Position numbers and translations under genes: made by a program. Positions 41,622 to 52,365 of a stretch of 64,000 nt of DNA are shown here, one piece after another. Numbering within the stretch: the stretch's first letter is position 1; each line of letters starts with the position of its first letter. This stretch comes from Lates calcarifer (lineage: Eukaryota; Chordata; Actinopteri; Centropomidae). The stretch is taken from contig NC_066856.1 in NCBI RefSeq assembly GCF_001640805.2, forward strand, positions 19,473,712 through 19,537,711, in the 5' to 3' direction. The notes beneath the pieces were generated by a model that saw only the letters and a program-made list of their open reading frames with translations, made no database searches and was not told where the DNA came from.

Positions 41622-41846
41622 GATTCTGTGTGTCTGATCTGTTTGGATCTCCTGAAGGATCTGGTGATGATTCCCTGTGGACACAGCTGCTGTATGAGCT
41701 GTATCCAAGGCTGCTGAGTTTATGAGGATCAGAGGAAAATCCACAGGTGTCCTCAGAGCAGAAAACCCTTCACACTGAGACCTGTGCTGGTGAAAAACAC
41801 CCTGTTAACAGATTTAGAGGAAAGAAAGAAAAGCAGCAGTGACTGA
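41622..41846 (+). pseudogene. fossil TRIM-type RING finger after NLR2
   Basis: In a frame different from the NLR last exon the sequence reads DSVCLICLDLLKDLVMIPCG, then HSCCMSCIQGC, a TGA at 41715-41717, then VYEDQRKIHRCPQSRKPF and TLRPVLVKNTLLTDLEE. This is a TRIM (finTRIM-like) RING. CLIC and CGH..C..C are kept, the usual tryptophan is a stop, and the last zinc cysteine is serine (CPQS). It starts 11 bp after the NLR2 stop, so it is probably carried in the NLR 3' UTR. Confidence 0.8.
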
Positions 41847-43118
41847 AACACAGAACTGATCTGAACTGTTCAGTAATCTCACACAGTTCTACTCTATCAG
41901 TAATAAATGTAAAGAATATGATTTTACAGTATGAAAGTTTGAAAGTCGTTTGTTATTTGTAGAAGTTGGTTTTTCTGACACAATAATGAATCAATGTCTT
42001 TAAACAGAATCAATGTTTAACCCTTTAATGCATGAGTGAACTCTGAAGCACTCTCACAGACCTTAACCAGCACTTAGAAAAGAATGAAACAAATATTCAA
42101 ATCATCTTGTTTGGAACCTTTTTAGAGCGTATTATTAAAAATATCAAACACACTAAAAAGTTGTTGTCTTTTCTGAAATGTTCCAATGATGTGTGGATGT
42201 GAGGAAAGTGTGTGTGTTGTAAATCCCTGAATGTTTCTCAGTGTAGACTGTTACTTCATGTTTCTACTGTTTTCTAGCACACAGTGTCTGTGAGCTCTTC
42301 TGACTTCCCCCAGCTGGAAACTTGGTGTGGAAAACTCCTTGTTGATCAGTAGCAGCAGGGTGGAGGTAGCTGAGGTAGCTGTGTGAGATTCCCTCCCTCC
42401 CACAAAAAGTGAATTCTTCAGCTTGATGTTGATGTGCAGAGCTGCTGTCATCAAAAGCCTCCAGTCTCAAAGAAGATGCTGCTCTGCTCTGAAGCTGACA
42501 CCCAGGTGCTGCACCTTCATGTTACTGAGACGACACGTTATTACAGAGTCATTACAAGGTGAGTGAGAGTCTGTTTGATATGTTAGAAACACAGGAGAAA
42601 CCAGGAGCCATCAATCAGTCCAACATGAGATCAATGATTAAACAAGCTGTTGTTACAGGTGATAGTTTACTGAGTGTCTGTGTTGTGCTGCCCCCAAGTG
42701 GCCAAAAATAATACAGGTTTAAAGCTGTTTTCCTTATTGTGGAGTATACAGTTCCAGTTTCATGTTGTTTCTTAGTTCCTGGGTTTTTATCTCAGCAGTC
42801 TGTGTTTTCATGGATGAATAAACTGAACCTTGCTAAGTTTTCGTTGTTAGCAAAGAAATGTAACGTTAGCGTTAACGGTCACTTTGGAGCTGGTTTTTAT
42901 TTTCCCTCTTTGTTGTTGGACTTTTCTGTCTGTCAGCTCTTCCGTTGGTTTATTGAAGTTTCAGTGAAGTGAAGGAATAATATGTGTTAGACTATAAGTT
43001 TAGACTTGTCTTGGTTCAGTCTGAAGCTACATTATCGTCCAGTCCAGTATTTTTCTACTAACGGTCACTGCCGAAGTCCCAGCGAAGGTCCAATGTAAGT
43101 GTATTGAGCAGGATGTGG

Positions 43119-43176
<58 letters not shown>

Positions 43177-43199
43177 TACGCAACATAAACAAGAACAGA

Positions 43200-43267
43200 A
43201 AGTGAAAGTGTTCAGACTCCATTTTAACTGCGCAGAGAAAAAGGAGGAACCTGAAGGCTGAGTCAGG
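43200..43267 (+). other. candidate 5' noncoding exon of NLR3
   Basis: Ends in AGTCAGG|GTGAGT. The body shares changes (CGCAGAGAAAAAGGAGGAAC) with NLR4 but not with NLR1 or NLR2. Confidence 0.4.
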
Positions 43268-43415
43268 GTGAGTGTTAATACAACATTATTATTATTTTAC
43301 TGTCAAAGTCTCTGAGTCAGTTTCTCCCTGTGGACTGTAGAGAGAAGAAGAGACAGAGTGAACTTCTGTCTGAACAAAGACACAGAGAAAAGGAGGAGAT
43401 AATATCGTGTCCGTG

Positions 43416-43670
43416 TAGGGCTGCATAATTAATCCTGATCACGCTTTTGGTTTCCCACGATTAAATGAACGTGGTCGTTTGTGATATTGACGTTTTAAAA
43501 CATCGAATCAAGCGTTTCTTGAACAGTTAGCGCACCCTGCAGCGGCAGCTCAGATCAGCAGAGTACCAGCACAGGGCAGGTGTCTGTTCAACCTGTTGAA
43601 CCACCAGGATGACTGGATGAAGGCCAAGAGGAATAAAAACATGAATAAAACATGTTACCTTTACAGCCAA
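43416..43670 (+). mobile_element. hAT-like transposon remnant in NLR3 5' intron
   Basis: Same insertion as in NLR2, with a small deletion after TTTCTTGAAC. Confidence 0.5.
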
Positions 43671-43841
43671 CCCAAGGAAACTGACCAGGTGGTGAACTGC
43701 CTGCTTTTATTTTACTGTAAACTCTCTGTACACTGTGTGTGTGTTACTTCCTGTTCTCTCAGTCCTGTGTGTGATTCTTGTGTGTGTGAGTGTCTCAGTC
43801 AGTGTTACTGTTTCCCTCTCAGACTGACTGAAGTCCAGAAG

Positions 43842-46800
43842 ATGAGTGATTGTGTGGAGGAAGAGGAGGACAGAGCAGAGTCTCCAGGATCCAGCTGTCT
43901 GTCTATGAAGAGTGACCGGTCCAAAGAACTTCCTATAAACTTCAGTAATGAACCTGGATCCTCAGACACAGAGTAAGAGACTGTCTCTACTGTGAACTGA
44001 GCTGAAGATGATTCAGTCGTTAGATATATGAAGGAGACGGGGAGAAACCAGGGTCCAGATTCATAAAACTGTGCAGATAAACACAGACAGAAACAAAACT
44101 AATCAGGGAACCAATCAAAATACAAGTGACAACCTGTGACTGTGTTTTCACAGAGAGAAGAAGAGGAGGAGGAGGAGGAGACAAAGATCCAGACCAGGAC
44201 CTGGACTGCAGACAGCCAGTCAGACCAGCACTGTACAAAGTAAGACTGGGGATACGTCCATTTCTCTTTGTTACAATACCTAATAATTCTTGACTTACTG
44301 AATGGATATCTGTTGTCTTTGAGCAGATAGTGGTCTGCAGGAGGTTTTAGATGAACATCAGATCAGTCTGAGGAGGAGATGTGAACGTGTGACTGAAGGA
44401 ACTGATGGAACAGGAAGTAGAACCCTCCTCAACAGGATCTACACTGAGCTCTACATCACAGAGGGACAGAGTGAAGAGGTTAATACCCAACATGAGGTGA
44501 GGCAGCTGGAGACAGCTTCCAAGAAGAAGACCCTCCATGACACTCCAATCAGGTTCCAGGACATCTTTAAAGCCTTACCTTACCAACAGAGACACATCAG
44601 AGTGGTTCTGACCAACGGCGTCGCTGGTGTTGGAAAAACCTTCTCAGTGCAGAAGTTCACTCTGGACTGGGCAGAGGGCTCGGAAAACCAAGATGTCAGT
44701 CTGCTGGTTCTGCTTTCGTTCAGGGAGCTGAACCTGATCAGAGATGAGCAGTACAGTCTTCTCACGCTGCTCCATGTTTTCCATCCAACATTACAGAAGG
44801 TCACAGCAGAGAAGCTGGCTGTCTGTAAAGTTCTGTTCATTTTTGACGGCCTGGATGAAAGCAGACTTTCACTGGATTTCAACAACAGGAAGGTTGTGTC
44901 TGACGTCACACAGAAGTCATCAGTCAACCAGCTGCTGACAAACCTCATCCAGGGGAATCTGCTTCCCTCGGCTCTGGTCTGGATAACTTCCAGACCTGCA
45001 GCGGCCAATCAGATCCCTCCTTCATGTGTTGACAGGGTAACAGAAGTACGAGGCTTCACTGACCCACAGAAGGAGGAGTACTTCAGGAGGAGATCCAGTG
45101 ATGAAGAGCTGTCCAACAGAACCATCTCACACATCAAGACCTCCAGGAGCCTCCACATCATGTGTGGAGTCCCAGTCTTCTGCTGGATCACTGCTACAGT
45201 TCTGGAGCACATGTTGACTACAGAGCAGAGAGGAGAGCTGCCCAAGACCCTGACTGACCTGTACTCACACTTCCTGCTGGTTCAGACAAAGAGGAAGAAG
45301 AACAAGTACCATGAGGGACATGAGACGAGTCCACAGGAGCTGACGGAGGCTGACAGGGAAGTTCTTCTGAAGCTGGGGAGGCTGGCGTTTGAACATCTGG
45401 AGAAAGGAAACATCATGTTCTACCAAGAAGACCTGGAGCAGTGTGGTCTTGATGTGACAGAGGCCTTGGTGTACTCAGGAGTTTGTACAGAGATCTTCAA
45501 AAGAGAGAGTGTGATCTTCCAGAAAACAGTCTACTGCTTTGTTCATCTGAGCGTTCAGGAGTTTCTGGCTGCAGTCTACATGTTCCACTGTTTCACCAAC
45601 AGGAAGACACAGGTACTGGAGGACTTCCTGGGAAAAGACTGGAACAACACATATCATAACCTGTCTCTGGAAGACTTCCTGATGAGAGCAGTAATAAAAT
45701 CTCTTGACAGTAAAAATGGCCACCTGGACCTGTTTGTTCGCTTCCTTCATGGCCTCTCTCTGGAGTCCAACCAGAGAGTCTTAGGAGGTCTGCTGGGTCA
45801 GACAGAGAACAGTCCAGAAATCATCCAAAGAGCCATCAACAACCTGAAGAAGATGAAGAAGACAAAAATACTTCCTGACAGAAGCATCAACATCTTCCAC
45901 TGTCTGATGGAGATGAACGACCACTCAGTCCATCAGGAGATCCAAGAGTTCCTGAAGTCAGAGAACAGATCAGAGCAGAACCTCTCTAGGACCCAGTGCT
46001 CAGCTCTGGCCTACATGCTGCAGATGTCAGAGGAGGTTCTGGATGAGTTGGACCTGGAGAAGTACAAGACGTCACTGGAGGGACGACGGAGACTGATCCC
46101 AGCTGTGAGGAACTGCAGGAAGGCTCGGTGAGTCCAGACATGATCATTAAAGTCTGTGTGAAACAAATTCAGAGATTTGTCTCTAAACACATTAGTTGTT
46201 TTAGAGTTCAAACAGTTCCTTTAAACAGACTGTAAACTATGTATTACACCATTGTGAAGTTAGACCCTTTGACAGTTCCATTTTCTGGATTTTATGAGCA
46301 GGTCTGAAATGGTGGCTCGATGACGCACTGGAGCATCACTCAGCATAACCCCACCCCTGACGCTGTGACCGTTTTAAATAGCAGCGCTGCGTTAGCATCA
46401 GTGCTTCTCCTGCTCGACTATTATAGTTCTTGCTAGCTAGCTCTGTTGTCGGGAACTCACTGATAATCCGTCCGACTGTCTCCCTCCACGGCCTTCACCC
46501 TCCTGTCCCGCTGTCTGTCTGTGTGTGTGTATATCCTCTTGGAGATGAGTTATAAAACTTGTCATAATAAGACACTAGTTATCACAGTGTTAGTTTAGTA
46601 TCAGTGTAACATCTCTATTCTTTGGTAACATCAGTAATACGACTGTATAAACAGTGCAACTAGTTTCTTGAAGATCTGAGGACAGGTCGTTTGATCAACA
46701 AAAAGCTCCAGTGGCTCAAACGTGCAGAATAGGGAGCTAACAGGATGCTAGCAGGATGCTAACAGTCACTGTGCTGCACTGAGTGGGCGTGGTTTCAGTG

Positions 46801-49800
46801 CCTGCAGTGGACACGCCCCCAGCGTCTTAGAGCAGAGAGTTTTTTTTCGTGATTTTGAAACCAGATTCTATATATTTTCTATAAATTTAACCATTGAAAT
46901 TTAGCTGGGTGGTTATTAGCACTGTGGTGTGACTAACTCAGAACACCACTGCCTTACACAAACTTTAACATCATCAATCAGCGTAGATTAGTAATTAAGT
47001 TCTTAGTACTGAAGTTCTCAGGAAATGGGTGTGTAATCTGACGTGCAAACTAGAAACTGCTGCCTGATTGGCTGTAGTCGTCGTGATAGGCTGTTGGAAG
47101 AAAATGCCCTAAAGTTATCATCTTAATCTGTATAAATTTCACTGCAATCCCAGAATGAGATTGTTTTATCGCCAAGTCCCGTTAGGGAGTTTGACTGTAA
47201 CTGAGCAGCCTTTAGAGTCTCCAGAGGAGCTGAGTGAAGTCTGATAAATATCCTCAAGTGATGTCACTTGAGTCAGAGTCTTTTGGGTCTGAAGACTCTG
47301 GAGGTGTGGAGTTAGAAAGAACCAGATCTCTGTAGCCCCCCTCATCTCTGCTGCAGGCTCCAGGATACATTAGCTGCTACTAGCACAACTGTTAAATTAG
47401 TTGAGTTGCATTATGGGTAATGTAGGCAGGTTTTCAGAAGGAAGAGGAATGTGTGGAATAAAAACGATGATATCTCTGTGTGTTTTTAATTAAATGTCTA
47501 TTGTGACAGTGTTAGAGCAGTGTGGTGATAAATCACTGGAGTTCAGTATTAATGATTTATGAGGTTTTAATAAGTTTTAATAAGATCTGTATCATTAACA
47601 ACAAACACTTGTGGGATAATGATTAATGATGAAATATTATTTAACTGTTGAACGAGTAGAGAAACATTATCAGATTAGTGAAGTGACTCATTATTGTCAT
47701 TTACAAAACATTATCTATTTAAAGTTTGCTGACATTATCATCAGTCTCCATTAACTACTGGTCAGACCAGAGTTATTGTTCATGAATTACCACAGATGTT
47801 CATCAAACTATAACATGTTTTATCATCAGATGTATTGAGTTTATTTTCATAACAAACTGATTTTATTGATTTGATATTTTCTCTGATCACAGATATATTG
47901 ATTGTGGACTCTCAGAGACTCACTGTGAAGTCGTGGCCTCAGCTCTGAAGTCCAACCCCTCCCATCTGACAGAACTGGACCTGAGTAGAAACAACAACCT
48001 GCAGGATTCAGGAGTGAAGATCCTGTCTGATGGACTAAAGAGTCCAAACTGTAAACTGGAGACTCTGAGGTCAGTTCACTGACTGAGGTCAGCAGCAGGT
48101 TCTGAATCAGTGTTGACATGAACAGGTGTCTGAATGTTGAGCTGACATTTGGATGATGTCTGTAGAAGGCTGACATGATGATGATCCACAATAACAGAAG
48201 GACAAAGTCACTCTACTCATTTTAGACTAAACATCATTGATCAGGACAGATCTGATTGATTATCAATGATTTGATCTTCATCTTTTATTCTTTATTCAGG
48301 TTGATGAACTGCAGGTTGTCAGAGATCAGCTGTTCTTCTCTGGTCTCAGCTCTAAAGTCCAACCCCTCCCATCTGAGACATCTGAACCTGAGTCTCAACA
48401 AGCTGCAGGATCCAGGAGTGAAGGAGCTGTGTGGTTTTCTGCAGAGTCCAGACTGTAGACTGGAGACTCTGAGGTCAGACTCCATATTTTCTTTCTGTGC
48501 TGAGATGAATCTGATGGTAAAGTTGTGTTGACTCTAACCTGCAGACATCAGGCTCATATTATACTGATCCACACTGAGGATCTTAATGGTAAAGTCTGTT
48601 TTCTACTGACATGTTTGTTGTCTTTGAAAACTTGAGGATCTTTAGTTGAATCTCAGATCAATGTGTCTGCACAGCCTGAGTTTGTATAGATGGAGCCTGT
48701 GGTGGAGCTGCAGAGTTTAAGAGCTGAAGTCACTACGTCTTTATTGAAGCAGCAGCATGTTGTCATTAATATTAATGAGAGCTGTTTTTCTCTTTGTGTC
48801 TCTGACTGTTTTTAAGCTGCATCCTGTTGGTTCAGGTGTTTGGAGTTTCCACTTTCTAAACTTGTTCATTCTAAACCTTCTTCAGCTCTGAACAGATGAT
48901 GAAACACTGAATGGTTTCAAGCAGGAACTTTGTCTCCTAAACTCACATCTTTTATTCTTTATTCAGGCTGAGTCTCTGCAGGTTGTCAGAGATCAGCTGT
49001 TCTTCTCTGGTCTCAGCTCTGAAGTCCAACCCCTCCCATCTGAGAGATCTGGACCTGAGTGACAACAACCTGCAGGATTCAGGAGTGAAGAAGCTGTGTG
49101 GTTTTCTGCAGAGTCCAGACTGTAGACTGGAGACTCTCTGGTCAGACTCCATATTTTATTTCTGTGCTGAGATGAATCTGATGGTAAAGTTGTGTTGACT
49201 CTAACCTGCAGACATCAGGCTCATATTATACTGATCCACACTGAGGGTCTTAATGGTAAAGTCTGTTTTCTTCTTCTCTGGTTTAGTCCAGTGTCTGTGG
49301 CAGAGCAGTGCTGAGCTACAGATTTCAAACGTTAATAGAAGAAAAATCCTTCTCTGTTTAAATCCCATCAGACTCTGACATGAACAAATATCTTCAGTAT
49401 TTTCTTGTTCCAACACGACATAAAGTGATGAGACTAAAGAGAAACTGACTGAGAGATTCAGACCAAACTCATCATGTTTGGTAAATGTGGTCACCACTGC
49501 AGGAAGTGAAAATGTTGGAGATTTACTTTGAATCATTTGTTGACTTTCTGACTCTGAACAGATGATGAAACACTGAATGGTTTCAAGCAGGAACTTTGTC
49601 TCCTAAACTCACATCTTTGATTCTTTATTCAGGTTGAGTCTCTGCAGTTTGTCAGAGATCAGCTGTTCTTCTCTGGTCTCAGCTCTGAAGTCCAACCCCT
49701 CCCATCTGAGAGATCTGGACCTGAGAGGAAACTACCTGTATGATTCAGACATGGAGGATCTGTTAGATCTTGTGAAGGACCCAGACTACGGACTGGAGAC

Positions 49801-50119
49801 TCTGAGGTCAGTATTTGGAGTCAGTCCATGCTGGTTCCATCAGTATTGTCCTAAACACAGTTAGTATCAGAGCAAAGATCCAGTGTTTCCTGTAAAGCTG
49901 TGACTGTGTTCACTCCAATCTGTTAACATGGGAGCTGAAAGGAAGCTGGCTCTGCTCCACTGCTGCTCTGAACAGGACTGAAGTCCCTGCTGCTCTTTAT
50001 ACTGGATGTTCTGCATCACTGACTGACTGATGAAGAGTCTCTGTAAACACTGATCCACCTCCTCTCTGCTCTGACTCTCTCTCTGCAGGTGGGAGCGGTG
50101 GTGGTCTTTGTCAAAGTGA
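43842..50119 (+). CDS. NLR3: RING-less FISNA-NACHT-LRR receptor
   Basis: Exons: 43823-43972 (ATG 43842), 44154-44239 (RING deleted), 44327-46127 (FISNA-NACHT), 47893-48069 (177 bp), 48300-48473, 48967-49140 and 49633-49806 (LRRs), last exon from 50089 with TGA at 50117-50119. The spliced frame is open for 915 residues. Only one acidic N-terminal exon is present. The RING cysteines are gone by an in-frame deletion, leaving an arginine run joined to QRSRPGPG. The NACHT motifs are intact (Walker A 44617-44640), so a functional RING-less receptor is possible. Confidence 0.88.
44154..44239 (+). CDS. NLR3 residual RING exon (RING deleted)
   Basis: The exon is 86 bp against 239 bp in NLR1 and NLR2. 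The AGG/GAG repeat at its start joins directly to the GACAAAGATCC that follows the last RING cysteine in the other copies. Splice sites and phase are kept. Confidence 0.88.
44327..46127 (+). CDS. NLR3 FISNA-NACHT exon
   Basis: The exon is 1801 bp, the longest of the four. Its variable stretch is [20 protein letters not shown] followed by [21 protein letters not shown] replaces ALPDQQ. Other differences cluster in the last 120 residues ([22 protein letters not shown]). Confidence 0.9.
46128..47892. other. NLR3 intron between NACHT and LRR exons
   Basis: At 1765 bp it carries long stretches not found in NLR1 or NLR2 (about 46160-47200), presumably an old insertion. I cannot name the element. 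No exon seen. Confidence 0.45.
47893..49806 (+). CDS. NLR3 LRR exons (four)
   Basis: 47893-48069 (one extra codon, [10 protein letters not shown]), 48300-48473, 48967-49140 (ends CTCTG, giving Trp at the junction) and 49633-49806 ([20 protein letters not shown]). All join in frame. Confidence 0.88.
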
Positions 50120-50129
50120 GACTGAATAG

Positions 50130-50356
50130 GATTCTGTGTGTCCCTGATCTGTTTGGATCTCCTGAAGGATCTGGTGGTGATTCCCTGTGGACACAGCTGC
50201 TGTATGAGCTGTGTTCAAGGCTGCTGAGTTTATGAGGATCAGAGGAAAATCCACAGGTGTCCTCAGAGCAGAAAACCCTTCACACTGAGACCTGTGCTGG
50301 TGAAAAACACCCTGTTAACAGATTTAGAGGAAAGAAAGAAAAGCAGCAGTGACTGA
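50130..50356 (+). pseudogene. fossil TRIM-type RING finger after NLR3
   Basis: Same relic as after NLR2, with a 2-bp length difference in the first CxxC region (GTGTGTCCCTGATC), so its frame is further broken. The stop in the middle is shared. Confidence 0.75.
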
Positions 50357-50369
50357 AACACAGAACTGA

Positions 50370-51630
50370 TCTGAACTGTTCAGTAATCTCACACAGTTCT
50401 ACTCTATCAGTAATAAATGTAAAGAATATGATTTTACAGTATGAAAGTTTGAAAGTCGTTTGTTATTTGTAGAAGTTGGTTTTTCTGACACAATAATGAA
50501 TCAATGTCTTTAAACAGAATCAATGTTTAACCCTTTAATGCATGAGTGAACTCTGAAGCACTCTCACAGACCTTAACCAGCACTTAGAAAAGAATGAAAC
50601 CAAATATTCAAATCATCTTGTTTGGAACCTTTTTAGAGCGTATTATTAAAAATATCAAACACACTAAAAAAGTTGTTGTCTTTTCTGAAATGTTCCAATG
50701 ATGTGTGGATGTGAGGAAAGTGTGTGTGTTGTAAATCCCTGAATGTTTCTCAGTGTAGACTGTTACTTCATGTTTCTACTGTTTTCTAGCACACAGTGTC
50801 TGTGAGCTCTTCTGACTTCCCCCAGCTGGAAACTTGGTGTGGAAAACTCCTTGTTGATCAGTAGCAGCAGGGTGGAGGTAGCTGAGGTAGCTGTGTGAGA
50901 TTCCCTCCCTCCCACAAAAAGTGAATTCTTCAGCTTGATGTTGATGTGCAGAGCTGCTGTCATCAAAAGCCTCCAGTCTCAAAGAAGATGCTGCTCTGCT
51001 CTGAAGCTGACACCCAGGTGCTGCACCTTCATGTTACTGAGACGACACGTTATTACAGAGTCATTACAAGGTGAGTGAGAGTCTGTTTGATATGTTAGAA
51101 ACACAGGAGAAACCAGGAGCCATCAATCAGTCCAACATGAGATCAATGATTAAACAAGCTGTTGTTACAGGTGATAGTTTACTGAGTGTCTGTGTTGTGC
51201 TGCCCCCAAGTGGCCAAAAATAATACAGGTTTAAAGCTGTTTTCCTTATTGTGGAGTATACAGTTCCAGTTTCATGTTGTTTCTTAGTTCCTGGGTTTTT
51301 ATCTCAGCAGTCTGTGTTTTCATGGATGAATAAACTGAACCTTGCTAAGTTTTCGTTGTTAGCAAAGAAATGTAACGTTAGCGTTAACGGTCACTTTGGA
51401 GCTGGTTTTTATTTTCCCTCTTTGTTGTTGGACTTTTCTGTCTGTCAGCTCTTCCGTTGGTTTATTGAAGTTTCAGTGAAGTGAAGGAATAATATGTGTT
51501 AGACTATAAGTTTAGACTTGTCTTGGTTCAGTCTGAAGCTACATTATCGTCCAGTCCAGTATTTTTCTACTAACGGTCACTGCCGAAGTCCCAGCGAAGG
51601 TCCAATGTAAGTGTATTGAGCAGGATGTGG

Positions 51631-51694
<64 letters not shown>

Positions 51695-51890
51695 TACATA
51701 CGCAACATAAACAAGAACAGAAAGTGAAAGTGTTCAGACTCCATTTTAACTGCGCAGAGAAAAAGGAGGAACCTGAAGGCTGAGTCAGGGTGAGTGTTAA
51801 TACAACATTATTATTATTTTACTGTCAAAGTCTCTGAGTCAGTTTCTCCTTGTGGACTGTAGAGAGAAGAAGAGACAGAGTGAACTTCTG
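50370..51890. repeat. intergenic spacer block, copy C
   Basis: Near-identical to 33880-35400 and 41860-43380. Contains the 281-bp exon-like segment (50790-51070), the CTCF-like motif (51200-51213) and the CT/CA tract. Confidence 0.9.
51722..51789 (+). other. candidate 5' noncoding exon of NLR4
   Basis: As in NLR3, ending TGAGTCAGG|GTGAGT. Confidence 0.4.
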
Positions 51891-51937
51891 TCTGAACAAA
51901 GACACAGAGAAAAGGAGGAGATAATATCGTGTCCGTG

Positions 51938-52190
51938 TAGGGCTGCATAATTAATCCTGATCACGCTTTTGGTTTCCCACGATTAAATGAACGTGGTCGT
52001 TTGTGATATTGACGTTTTAAAACATTGAATCAAGCGTTTCTTGAACTAACAGTTAGCGCACCCTGCAGCGGCAGCTCAGATCAGCAGAGTACCAGCACAG
52101 GGCAGGTGTCTGTTCAACCTGTTGAACCACCAGGATGACTGGATGAAGGCCAAGAGGAATAAAAACATGAATAAAACATGTTACCTTTAC
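51938..52190 (+). mobile_element. hAT-like transposon remnant in NLR4 5' intron
   Basis: Third copy of the insertion seen at 35444 and 43416. Confidence 0.5.
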
Positions 52191-52365
52191 AGCCAACCCA
52201 AGGAAACTGACCAGGTGGTGAACTGCCTGCTTTTATTTTACTGTAAACTCTCTGTACACTGTGTGTGTGTTACTTCCTGTTCTCTCAGTCCTGTGTGTGA
52301 TTCTTGTGTGTGTGAGTCTCAGTCAGTGTTACTGTTTCCCTCTCAGACTGACTGAAGTCCAGAAG

